Shown here piece after piece: positions 19,867 through 27,234 of a stretch of DNA of 64,000 nucleotides (positions are counted from its first letter, which is position 1; each line of letters starts with the position of its first letter). The stretch spans positions 1 to 64,000 of the forward strand of contig JAFSUU010000095.1 in the NCBI GenBank assembly GCA_017445115.1, given 5' to 3'. The notes beneath the pieces were generated by a model. That model was not told the origin of the DNA. It saw only the letters and a list, made by a program, of their open reading frames with translations, and did no database searches. This DNA is from Clostridia bacterium (GTDB taxonomy: Bacteria; Bacillota_A; Clostridia; Oscillospirales; CAG-272). Made by a program: the position numbers and the translations under genes.

Positions 19867-21003
19867 ATGGCAGAGAACAAAAGAGACTATTACGAGGTGC
19901 TCGGGCTCGCCAAGGGCGCCTCGGAAGACGAAATAAAGAAAGCGTACCGGCAGCTTGCGAAAAAGTATCACCCGGATATGAACCCGGGCGACAAGGACGC
20001 CGAGGCGAAATTCAAGGAAGTGAACGAGGCTTACGCCGTACTGTCCGACGCGGATAAGAAGGCGAAATACGACCAGTTCGGTCACGCGGCGTTCGATCAG
20101 ACCGCGGGATTCGGCGGCGCTGATTTCGGCGACTTCGGATTCGATATCTCGGATATCTTTTCGAGCTTTTTCGGCGGCGGTGCGTCCTCGTCGAGAAGGC
20201 GCGGCGCGGTGCGCGGAGACGACGTCGCGGTTAGGCTGAACCTCACGTTTGAAGAAGCGGTATTCGGATGCAAGAAGGACGTTTCTTATCAGAAGATCCA
20301 GAAATGCTCCGAGTGCGGAGGCAGCGGCGCGGCGAAGGGGACGACGCCCAAGACCTGTACGACCTGTAACGGAACGGGTCAGGTCAGGACGCAGCAGAGA
20401 ACGCCTTTCGGCGTGATGCAGTCGTCGAGAGCCTGCGAAGCGTGCCGCGGGACCGGCAAGATAATAGAGACCCCCTGCAAGAAATGCCGCGGCGCCGGAC
20501 TTGAGCGCGTGACAAAGAAGCTCGAAGTTTCGATACCAGCCGGCATCGACAACGGTCAGAGGATAGTCCTTCGCGGAAAGGGTTCCGACGGCGAGGGCGG
20601 CGGCGCGTCCGGCGACCTTGTGATCGCGGTCAGCGTAAAGCGCCACGAGATCTTTGAGCGCGACGGCTCCGACGTATACTGCGAGGTGCCGATAACGTTC
20701 GCTGAGGCGGCGCTCGGCGCCGAAATCGATGTGCCGACTCTCGAAGGCAAGATGAAGTACCAGGTTCCCGAGGGAACGCAGAGCGGCACCGTGTTCACTC
20801 TCAGACAGAAGGGTATTCAGAACCCGAACTATAAAACGAGAGGCAACCTCTACGTCACCGTGACGGTGGAGGTTCCGAAGAACCTCACGCAGGAACAGAA
20901 AAATCTGCTTTCGAAGTTTGCCGATTCCTGCGGCGAAAAGAATTACGCGAAGCGCGAAAAGTTTTTCAAAAAGCTCTTCAAAAACGGAAAGAGTTCCGAC
21001 TGA
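19867..21003 (+). CDS. dnaJ: Chaperone DnaJ (Hsp40)
   Basis: 378 residues. Stimulates the DnaK ATPase and delivers substrates. J domain with HPD ([10 protein letters not shown]), Gly/Phe-rich stretch (about 75-115), four zinc repeats ([32 protein letters not shown]) and the C-terminal substrate domains. Separated from dnaK by 83 bases containing the hairpin CGCGCGCC / GGCGCGCG, which could dampen read-through so that less DnaJ is made. Confidence 0.97.
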   Translation: MAENKRDYYEVLGLAKGASEDEIKKAYRQLAKKYHPDMNPGDKDAEAKFKEVNEAYAVLSDADKKAKYDQFGHAAFDQTAGFGGADFGDFGFDISDIFSSFFGGGASSSRRRGAVRGDDVAVRLNLTFEEAVFGCKKDVSYQKIQKCSECGGSGAAKGTTPKTCTTCNGTGQVRTQQRTPFGVMQSSRACEACRGTGKIIETPCKKCRGAGLERVTKKLEVSIPAGIDNGQRIVLRGKGSDGEGGGASGDLVIAVSVKRHEIFERDGSDVYCEVPITFAEAALGAEIDVPTLEGKMKYQVPEGTQSGTVFTLRQKGIQNPNYKTRGNLYVTVTVEVPKNLTQEQKNLLSKFADSCGEKNYAKREKFFKKLFKNGKSSD

Positions 21004-21018
21004 CACGGAGAAACCGAT

Positions 21019-21954
21019 ATGGAAAACAAAGAATGGACCCAGATAAAAGTCACCGCGCCGACAGAGTATCTTGACGGCGTCAGCGCCGTCATGAGCATGG
21101 TGACCAATTCGCTCATGATCGAGGACTATTCCGACGCCGAAAAAGAGCTCGACGGAGTTTACGGCGATCTTATCGACGAGGAGCTTTTGAAGAAGGACAA
21201 AACGAAGGGTTCGGTCTCGGCTTTTCTTCCCGCCGACGTCACGGTCACAGACCACGTTGCCTACATTAAAGAGCGTCTGTCGTCGTCCGGCATACCTTTC
21301 GAGCTTGAACTCGACGGTGTGTCCGAGGAGGACTGGGCGGATTCCTGGAAAAAGTATTACAAACCGATCAAGACAGGGAAACGCCTCGTGATAGTTCCGG
21401 TCTGGGAGAAGTACAAACCGGCGCCGCATGAGATCACAGTGCTGATGGACCCCGGTATGGCGTTCGGCACGGGAACTCACGAGACGACGCGCCTTTGCGC
21501 CGCGCTCCTTGAAAAATACGTGAAACCCGGATGCAGTATGCTCGACGTCGGATGCGGAAGCGGTATCCTTGCGATCTGCGCCGCGAAGCTCGGCGCAGGA
21601 AAATGTTTTGCCTGCGACATCGACCCCGTATCGGTCAGGATCGCCGCGGAGAATGCGGAGCTGAATAATACTCCCGCTGTTGTATGCCGCAAGAGCGACC
21701 TTCTCTCCGACGTTCCGGAGGAAGACGGCGGGTATGACGTCTGCACCGCGAACATCGTCGCCGACGTAATAATCAGACTCGCGCCCGACATCGGAAAGTA
21801 TCTCGCCCCCGACGCGGTCCTTATCGTTTCGGGCATAATCGTTGAGCGCCGCGACGAGGTCGTGAAGTCACTGAATGAAAACGGCTTTGAGGTGTTTGAC
21901 GACGTGACCGAGAACGGCTGGTACTGCGCGGCGGTCAGAAAGGCTTTGCGGTGA
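21019..21954 (+). CDS. prmA: Ribosomal protein L11 methyltransferase
   Basis: 311 residues. Trimethylates L11 with SAM. N-terminal substrate-recognition domain, then the Rossmann methyltransferase core with GMAFGTGTHETTRLC, MLDVGCGSGILAICAAKLG and the catalytic-loop motif TANIVADVI (the family N-x-x-x-x-x). Sits 15 bases after dnaJ, the usual dnaJ-prmA-rsmE order of Bacillota. Confidence 0.96.
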   Translation: MENKEWTQIKVTAPTEYLDGVSAVMSMVTNSLMIEDYSDAEKELDGVYGDLIDEELLKKDKTKGSVSAFLPADVTVTDHVAYIKERLSSSGIPFELELDGVSEEDWADSWKKYYKPIKTGKRLVIVPVWEKYKPAPHEITVLMDPGMAFGTGTHETTRLCAALLEKYVKPGCSMLDVGCGSGILAICAAKLGAGKCFACDIDPVSVRIAAENAELNNTPAVVCRKSDLLSDVPEEDGGYDVCTANIVADVIIRLAPDIGKYLAPDAVLIVSGIIVERRDEVVKSLNENGFEVFDDVTENGWYCAAVRKALR

Positions 21955-21958
21955 GGAT

Positions 21959-22705
21959 ATGCCGAGATTTTTCGTTACCGCGTCGCAGATAGGCGTGAGG
22001 GACGACCTCACGAAAACCGTGCTCATCACGGGCGACGACGCAAATCATATAACGAGATCGCTCAGAATGAAAGAGGGCGAAAAAATAGTCGTCTGCGACA
22101 TGGCGCGGACCGAATACGACTGCGAAATAGTCTCCGTCGGAGATACGGTGACGGCGCGGGTCGTCGCCGAGAGGGCGTCATCGTCCGAACCGCCGTATAA
22201 GGCGACGCTGTATCAGGCGCTCGTAAAGGGCGATAAGTTTGACGTCGTCGTGCAGAAAGCGGTCGAGTGCGGCGTCTGCCGCATAGTCCCCGTGCTGACG
22301 GACAGATGCATCGTAAGGCTGAATAAAAAAGAATGTGAAAAGAAAGTCGCACGCTGGCAGCGCATCGCCGACGAGGCGGCAAAGCAGTGCGGAAGAGGCG
22401 CGCTCGTCGCGGTAGAGAATCTTATGACCTTCAAAGAGGCATTGTCCGCGGCGGCAAAGGATGAGGTTTCGCTCTTCTGCTACGAAGGCGAGGAAACGAG
22501 ATCTTTACGGTCGGCGCTTGAGGGCGCCGACGGCATCCCGGAGACCGTGTCGTTCATGATCGGCTCGGAGGGCGGATTTTCCGCATCCGAAGCGTCCGCT
22601 GCGGAGGCGGCGGGGCTCGTTGCCGTGTCGCTCGGACGTCGCATCCTTCGCACCGAAACCGCGTCTTCGTTCGTCCTCGCGTGCCTATCATACGAATTTG
22701 AATGA
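21959..22705 (+). CDS. rsmE: 16S rRNA (uracil-1498-N3)-methyltransferase RsmE
   Basis: 248 residues. PUA-like N-terminus (PRFFVTASQIG; HITRSLRMKEGE) and a SPOUT knot at the C-terminus with FMIGSEGGFSASEA and VSLGRRILRTETA, the SAM-binding loops. Four bases after prmA. Last gene of the hrcA operon. Confidence 0.96.
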   Translation: MPRFFVTASQIGVRDDLTKTVLITGDDANHITRSLRMKEGEKIVVCDMARTEYDCEIVSVGDTVTARVVAERASSSEPPYKATLYQALVKGDKFDVVVQKAVECGVCRIVPVLTDRCIVRLNKKECEKKVARWQRIADEAAKQCGRGALVAVENLMTFKEALSAAAKDEVSLFCYEGEETRSLRSALEGADGIPETVSFMIGSEGGFSASEASAAEAAGLVAVSLGRRILRTETASSFVLACLSYEFE

Positions 22706-22723
22706 ACTCCAAGCAAAAAAGAC

Positions 22724-22772
22724 CAAAGGGAGAAGCTGCGTAAGGAAGCGGCCTCTCCCTTCGGTCTTTTAT
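22724..22772. terminator. Terminator of the hrcA operon
   Basis: AAGACCaAAGGGAGAaGC / GCctCTCCCTTcGGTCTT long stem with A-run before and TTTT after; could work in both directions. Confidence 0.8.
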
Positions 22773-22796
22773 TCAGTCTAACTTATCAAATATGAA

Positions 22797-22829
22797 AATG
22801 ACACTTTGCAGCTCAGCTGAAAGTGTCAT
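22797..22829 (-). terminator. Terminator of the barnase-barstar operon
   Basis: ATGACACTTT / AAAGTGTCAT hairpin, followed on the minus strand by TTTCATATTT; seven bases after the barstar stop. Confidence 0.75.
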
Positions 22830-22835
22830 AGTGGA

Positions 22836-23159
22836 TTACGCTATTTCGGTTTCTACTCCGTCACGTTCAACGATGATCCGCGCTCTCGTAAACGCATCGT
22901 TTGAGTAATGCTTTGCGTCTTTGAATACGTCAAGGATCTTTTTCGCATATTCTTCGCTTGCTTTCTCAACAAACTGATAGTTTTTGAGTATTATCACATC
23001 GTCATTGTCAATAAAATCCGTCAGACAATCCCATAAAGCATCAAGGTTTGCACCATAGTAATCAGGCAAATCCAGTCCTTTTTTCAACGCACTGTGTATT
23101 TCTAAATAATTGTGTACATCTTTGAAGTCGACTGTATAAATGTTCTTTTCCTGTTCCAT
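22836..23159 (-). CDS. Barstar-family ribonuclease inhibitor (immunity protein)
   Basis: 107 residues, close to B. amyloliquefaciens barstar (about 90) with a short extension. The family core is clear: an N-terminal strand, HNYLEIHSALKKGLDLPDYYGANLDALWDCL (positions 16-46; key residues Tyr-Tyr-Gly-x-Asn-Leu-Asp-Ala-Leu-x-Asp), the acidic run DFIDNDD and a C-terminal strand RARIIVERDG. It should bind and block the active site of the barnase encoded 12 bases upstream. AGGAG precedes its ATG. Cytoplasmic. Being promoter-distal to the toxin, it relies on the shared transcript unless a weaker promoter lies inside the toxin gene. Confidence 0.93.
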   Translation of the reverse strand: MEQEKNIYTVDFKDVHNYLEIHSALKKGLDLPDYYGANLDALWDCLTDFIDNDDVIILKNYQFVEKASEEYAKKILDVFKDAKHYSNDAFTRARIIVERDGVETEIA

Positions 23160-23171
23160 AATAATCTCCTG

Positions 23172-23699
23172 TTAATTGATTTCGTAAAATGTCTTATAAT
23201 GATCGTACGTAACAAATATCAAGCCGTCAGATGAATAAAGGATCCGGGAATCGTTCCTGAATCCCGAAGTATAATCAAAGTCCGCTTCGTACCATACTCT
23301 CCCTTCAGCCTGTGGAAGCTTTCCGTCTCTGTTGGTATATCTATCTCCGCCAATGACTTTACCCGGCAATACGTCTGACAGATTTCCATTTTTCGATCTC
23401 CACCCTTGTGACCGAGCATAATCTTTAGAAATATACTCGACCGGTAATTTCCCGACGTACTTTAGAAACAAATCAACTCCCGTTCTTTTTGATTTTGTCG
23501 CGGTTCCCGCTGACTTGCACCTCATAGGAACAAGTTCACAATAACAGTGAAAATGCAATGGCCGGAATGATGCGTTAAAAGGATAGATAGTGCCGTGCTT
23601 CTCCATGCAGTCAACACAGGTCGTCGGAAGAAAATGACACATCCAATTCTTCCATTTCGTGCTGTTTCCTCTTATTTGTCTGTCTCCGTATAAATCCAA
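23172..23699 (-). CDS. Barnase-family ribonuclease toxin with a phage-head-like N-terminal motif
   Basis: 175 residues from a TTG start at 23699 (GGAGG six bases before it; no ATG fits). The C-terminal 90 residues match barnase throughout: SKDYARSQGW, LPGKVIGGDRYTNRDGKLP, then Glu138, Arg148, Arg152 and His167, which line up at constant offset 65 with barnase Glu73, Arg83, Arg87 and His102, so the enzyme should be active. It cuts RNA, best after guanosine. The first 60 residues hold TCVDCMEKHGTIY and PLHFHCYCELVP, the pattern seen at the end of SPP1 gp7/Mu F-type phage head proteins and MuF polymorphic toxins. No signal peptide, unlike secreted barnase. Probably a cut-down MuF toxin or a domesticated phage gene. 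Operon with barstar. Confidence 0.9.
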   Translation of the reverse strand: MDLYGDRQIRGNSTKWKNWMCHFLPTTCVDCMEKHGTIYPFNASFRPLHFHCYCELVPMRCKSAGTATKSKRTGVDLFLKYVGKLPVEYISKDYARSQGWRSKNGNLSDVLPGKVIGGDRYTNRDGKLPQAEGRVWYEADFDYTSGFRNDSRILYSSDGLIFVTYDHYKTFYEIN

Positions 23700-23796
23700 A
23701 TTGTAACCTCCTATATTTTATCATAACATTGTCTGTAAATCAACTTGCAGCAAAAAGCTGAGTGCCTTTTGTTTTCAAGAAAACGCCTTTCTCGCC

Positions 23797-23810
23797 CGAA
23801 CAAATGTTCG
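23797..23810. promoter_or_regulatory. LexA (SOS) box 2, in the toxin leader
   Basis: CGAACAAATGTTCG, a perfect match to the Gram-positive LexA operator pattern CGAAC-N4-GTTCG. It lies about 80 bases inside the transcribed leader of the toxin mRNA. Confidence 0.8.
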
Positions 23811-23836
23811 GATAACGCGTTTAATTAAAGCGCTGA

Positions 23837-23863
23837 AGTCAAGCGACAACAGCGCTTTCAGCA
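23837..23863. repeat. Hairpin in the toxin leader
   Basis: AAAGCGCTG / CAGCGCTTT around an internal loop within the 180-base leader of the barnase mRNA. No T-run follows on the minus strand, so it is not a clear terminator; it may influence translation or bind a protein. Confidence 0.4.
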
Positions 23864-23885
23864 GGTGGTTGCTTTATGTTTTTAT

Positions 23886-23914
23886 ATTATACCACAAAAA
23901 CATGATTTTGTCAA
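23886..23914 (-). promoter_or_regulatory. Consensus promoter of the barnase-barstar operon
   Basis: Minus strand TTGACA (23914-23909), 17 bases, TATAAT (23891-23886): exact consensus, with a TGTGG before the -10. A promoter this strong in front of a ribonuclease needs firm repression; LexA boxes lie on both sides. Confidence 0.85.
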
Positions 23915-23922
23915 TAGAATAG

Positions 23923-23936
23923 CGAACATATGTTCA
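23923..23936. promoter_or_regulatory. LexA (SOS) box 1, next to the -35 of the toxin promoter
   Basis: CGAACATATGTTCA: CGAAC-N4-GTTC with one mismatch at the last base. It starts nine bases upstream of the -35 box on the minus strand. Together with box 2, about 126 bases apart, it could form a repression loop. Confidence 0.75.
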
Positions 23937-24046
23937 GAATAGTATCATTTTTCATTAACACTAAAACTCCTTTGAGGTATCTTTTTTGTAGTACGTCCCA
24001 ACGTCGATCTTTTTTGTTTGGAGTTCATTTTCAATTTTGATTCAAA

Positions 24047-24075
24047 TTGAAAACTCAGCGCTTATATGCTATAAT
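24047..24075 (+). promoter_or_regulatory. Promoter of the sigma factor-serpin operon
   Basis: TTGAAA (24047-24052), 17 bases, TATAAT (24070-24075). The sequence TTTTCAATTTTGATTCAAATTGAAAAC just upstream is a large inverted repeat (about 24029-24053) overlapping the -35, a candidate operator. The stretch 23940-24046 holds no gene. Confidence 0.7.
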
Positions 24076-24169
24076 TTTTTCGCCCCGATTTATCAAAAAA
24101 GTGTAAGATATTTTCGCAAAAACTGTGTATATGGGTGAAAGACGGTTGGAAGGAGGCTGATTTGCATAT

Positions 24170-24730
24170 ATGGAAGACTGGGAAATAGTGAAGCTGTATT
24201 TTGACAGAAATGAGCGCGCGATCATTGAAACGTCCAAAAAATACGGCAAATACTGTTCACACATAGCAATGAATATTCTTCACAGCCGCGAGGATGCGGA
24301 AGAATGTGTGAACGATACGTATTTGAAAACATGGAGCGCTATTCCGCCGTATAAGCCCTCGCTGCTGTCGACATTTCTCGGGAAGATCGTAAGAAATCTG
24401 TCGTTCAACAGGTATAAATCGGTCCATTCACAAAAACGCGGAGGATATGAAACGGATCTCATACTTGACGAACTGTGCGAGGTCGTATCGGACGAAGAAT
24501 CCGTTGAAGACAGCGTCATATGGGATGGGCTTGTAGATGTCGTAAACGACTTTCTCACCTCGTTGTCCGATGAAAAGCGGTATATTTTCATCCGGCGTTA
24601 CTGGTACTCCGACAGCATTTCCGAGATTGCGTCAAACTGCCGCCGCACGGAGAATTCAACGTCTGTTGAACTGCACAGGATAAGAAACAAATTGCGTGAT
24701 TATATCATCGAAAGGGGTTATGAAATATGA
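24170..24730 (+). CDS. ECF-type RNA polymerase sigma factor
   Basis: 186 residues with the sigma-70 region 2 (SREDAEECVNDTYLKTW, the -10-binding and core-binding part, about 40-60) and region 4 (FIRRYWYSDSISEIAS then the recognition helix around TENSTSVELHRIRNKLRDYI, about 140-178). No region 3, as in ECF sigmas. AGGAGG lies further than usual (about 13 bases) before the ATG. Its stop overlaps the serpin start (ATGA), so the two are translated together and the serpin is a natural candidate for its membrane-bound regulator. Confidence 0.93.
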   Translation: MEDWEIVKLYFDRNERAIIETSKKYGKYCSHIAMNILHSREDAEECVNDTYLKTWSAIPPYKPSLLSTFLGKIVRNLSFNRYKSVHSQKRGGYETDLILDELCEVVSDEESVEDSVIWDGLVDVVNDFLTSLSDEKRYIFIRRYWYSDSISEIASNCRRTENSTSVELHRIRNKLRDYIIERGYEI

Positions 24731-26142
24731 AAAAAGAGACGATGTATAAGATTTTAGGAGACATTGATGAAAAAACCGTAAAAGCGGCGGAAAACGCACC
24801 GGTCAAAAGATCGAGGCGTTCATGGGTGATAAAGGGAATAGCCATCGCCGCCTGCATCGGACTGATAATAGGGGGAGGATTGCATTTCACAAAAACGAAC
24901 AACATGGTTCTGGCGTCGGCGTCGTATCCGCAGATAGAACATTATCCCGAAGAAGATAACACCGAGGCCGTGTATAAATGGCTTAGCAGCATCAGTAGCT
25001 TAAGAGATCAACCCGACGGTTACGACAAGGGGTTTGATTCGTTCTTTGCGTCGAGCGCCGAAGTATTCCTATCTGGAACTGATGGCAAAAATATGCTGTA
25101 TTCTCCGCTCAGCCTGTATATGGCGCTCGCGATGTCCGCGGAGATAACCGATATGAATACGAGGCGGCAGATTATTGACGCGCTCGCGCATAATGACATT
25201 GATTCTCTGCGTTCCGACTCAAAGTCCGTATGGCTCGCAAATTATATGGACGACGGAATGGCGAAGTGCATACTCGCATCGTCTCTATGGTTGAACGACA
25301 GCGTAAAATACAAGAGCGAGACGGTCGCATCATTGTCGGAAAACTATTATGCTTCCGTATTCGCGGGAGATCCGGACTCCGAGGGGTATAGCAAACTTTT
25401 GAGCGAATGGCTGAGCGGACAGATGGACGGGCTTCTTGACGAGTATATTTCCAATGTCAGATTTGATCCTCAGATGATAGTCGCGCTTGCATCGACTGTC
25501 AGCTACAGCGGAAAATGGAACGACCGGTTCGACAAGGACAAAACAAAGCCCGGTACGTTCCACACTTCCTCCGGCGATGTACAGTGTGATTTTATGAACA
25601 AGAAAAACGACCGTGATTACTTTTGGGGCAAAAATTTCTCCTCAATTACAATGTCGCTCGAAAATAACGGCGAAATGCGTCTCATCCTTCCGGACGAAGG
25701 GATAAGCGCGGAAAAACTTATGAGCGACGCCGAATGTATCGCATATATGACTAGCTTTCCGAACTATGAATTTGAAAACAGAGAGTATGTGACGGTGATG
25801 CTTTCCGTTCCGAAATTCGACGTTTCGTCCGAACTTGATCTCAAAGACGGCTTGAAGGAACTCGGGATAACAGATCTGTTTGACCCGGATAAGGCGAATT
25901 TCAGCCCGCTCGCTAATGACCCAAGCGGCATATATTTGTCGCAGGCGAAACAAAATACAAGAGTTGTGATCGATGAGGAAGGGTGCAAGGCAGCGTCGCT
26001 CACTGTTTTGCAATATGCGGGCGCTCCGGAGCCTCAAGGAAAAGTCGATTTCGTCCTCGATAGGCCTTTCGTCTTTGAGATAATCAGCGAAACCGGACTT
26101 CCATTGTTCGTCGGAATCGTCAACAATCCCGTCGCCGGATAA
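24727..26142 (+). CDS. Membrane-anchored serpin with an anti-sigma-like cytoplasmic N-terminus
   Basis: 471 residues. Residues 1-38 are a charged cytoplasmic segment (KKETMYKILGDIDEKTVKAA), 39-57 a membrane helix, and from about 85 to the end a full-length serpin domain outside the cell. Serpin marks: the N-x-x-x-SPLS region reads NMLYSPLSLYMALAM, the breach and shutter segments are present, and the C-terminus VLDRPFVFEIISETGLPLF is typical. The reactive-centre loop starts at EEG (417-419) and continues CKAASLTV, with small hinge residues at P12-P10, as needed for an inhibitory serpin; P1 cannot be fixed by eye but falls in the AGAPEP area. It should trap serine or cysteine proteases at the surface. 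Coupling to the sigma gene suggests protease sensing or control. Confidence 0.88.
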   Translation: MKKETMYKILGDIDEKTVKAAENAPVKRSRRSWVIKGIAIAACIGLIIGGGLHFTKTNNMVLASASYPQIEHYPEEDNTEAVYKWLSSISSLRDQPDGYDKGFDSFFASSAEVFLSGTDGKNMLYSPLSLYMALAMSAEITDMNTRRQIIDALAHNDIDSLRSDSKSVWLANYMDDGMAKCILASSLWLNDSVKYKSETVASLSENYYASVFAGDPDSEGYSKLLSEWLSGQMDGLLDEYISNVRFDPQMIVALASTVSYSGKWNDRFDKDKTKPGTFHTSSGDVQCDFMNKKNDRDYFWGKNFSSITMSLENNGEMRLILPDEGISAEKLMSDAECIAYMTSFPNYEFENREYVTVMLSVPKFDVSSELDLKDGLKELGITDLFDPDKANFSPLANDPSGIYLSQAKQNTRVVIDEEGCKAASLTVLQYAGAPEPQGKVDFVLDRPFVFEIISETGLPLFVGIVNNPVAG

Positions 26143-26156
26143 AAGATAATATCAAA

Positions 26157-26193
26157 CGTAAAAACGAGACCGATTCCGGTCTCGTTTTTACGT
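26157..26193 (+). terminator. Terminator after the serpin gene
   Basis: GTAAAAACGAGACC / GGTCTCGTTTTTAC hairpin with a built-in T-run. Confidence 0.8.
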
Positions 26194-26273
26194 TAGGTTT
26201 CATCGGCACGCCATTTCCACGAACCGTAAAGAGCGATTCGCCGGTGACCCCGAGAAAAGCCGATTTCATTCTC

Positions 26274-26909
26274 TTATTTTTTGTTCACAAGTATTGAAAT
26301 CAATGCCGCGTTCCCCGCATCTACCGCTTTATACAAACAGTTTTTTATAAGTTCCGACGGAATGCGGCGTTTGAGGATAGCCACGATAGCTACATTGTTT
26401 GATTCAAATGCTTTTAAGAACAGTTCGTCAGCCTTTTCGTTGCTTATATATTTTTGCAGACAAGCGAAAACAGCTACGTTTTCCCCCGCAAAGGCTTTTT
26501 CGGCAAGTTCGTCCGTTTCTTCCTGTGTAAGGGAGAGGGATTGAACGTTAATATTCTGAGCGGCATCGTCACTTCCGAGGTTCTGGATGCTGCCGAGAAG
26601 TGCGCGGTTTGTTTCCGCGTCGAGCAGAGGCGACACGGCGTTGAATTCATCGACTGTGATACTGTCCGGGATTGCGCCTTCTTTTATTACCGACGAGATT
26701 TTCTCATCTCCTATTATCTCGTCGATCGTTACACCGAGTTCGCGAGATAATAGCCCGAGATTTGAAATATCCGGCATAGCCACGCCGCGCTCCCAGTTGG
26801 AAACGGCTTGATAACTAATGCCTAATCTGTTTGCAAGTTCCATTTGTGTCATTGAAGCGTTCTTTCTCATTACCGCTATTCTTTGACCGACAAGTTTCAT
26901 ATCGAACAT
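26274..26909 (-). CDS. XRE-family transcriptional regulator with a C-terminal helical repeat region
   Basis: 211 residues. N-terminal HTH_3 domain (about 6-62): QRIAVMRKNASMTQMELANR then LGISYQAVSNWERGVAMPD. The rest is alpha-helical and built from repeats of about 30 residues of the kind ...AVFACLQKYIS..., ...AIVAILKRRIP..., ...ALISILVNKK, perhaps a ligand or protein-binding surface. GGAG lies before the ATG at 26909. It stands convergent to the serpin operon and may control it or itself; no operator is obvious. Confidence 0.85.
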   Translation of the reverse strand: MFDMKLVGQRIAVMRKNASMTQMELANRLGISYQAVSNWERGVAMPDISNLGLLSRELGVTIDEIIGDEKISSVIKEGAIPDSITVDEFNAVSPLLDAETNRALLGSIQNLGSDDAAQNINVQSLSLTQEETDELAEKAFAGENVAVFACLQKYISNEKADELFLKAFESNNVAIVAILKRRIPSELIKNCLYKAVDAGNAALISILVNKK

Positions 26910-26951
26910 ACTGATTCTCCTGTTTTTATGATTTTATCAGCTGACACCGTA

Positions 26952-26980
26952 AGTATAACAAAGAGCCGAAACCAAGTCAA
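26952..26980 (-). promoter_or_regulatory. Promoter of the XRE regulator
   Basis: Minus strand TTGACT (26980-26975), 17 bases, TATACT (26957-26952). Confidence 0.65.
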
Positions 26981-27151
26981 TAAATCAGTAATTGAGTTGA
27001 CGGAATAATGAGGCTTATTATGACTGTAAAATGAAAGGCGATACACCCCTGAAATTATACGCGGATAATGCTAATAATCGCTTATTGTGTAAAAATAATA
27101 GTAAAAAATCGCTGTTTTCGTGCGTTTTTTAGAAAAAATACTGAAAAGCTA

Positions 27152-27180
27152 TTGAAAAAGTAGAAAAATAGGTGTAAAAT
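27152..27180 (+). promoter_or_regulatory. Promoter of the PucR/CdaR-type regulator
   Basis: TTGAAA (27152-27157), 17 bases, TAAAAT (27175-27180). The stretch 26981-27151 is AT-rich with no gene seen. Confidence 0.6.
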
Positions 27181-27234
27181 ATGTTCAGTATACACAATGG
27201 GAAAATATGAAGAAAATAGGGTGGAGGACAATTT

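Noticed and set aside
19852..21480. 542-codon minus-strand frame opposite dnaJ and prmA
   Set aside because: Spans two well-supported plus-strand genes and has shadow composition.
23172..23699. Secreted barnase with a signal peptide
   Set aside because: The N-terminus is polar (MDLYGDRQIRGNST) with no hydrophobic core, so export by Sec is not supported.
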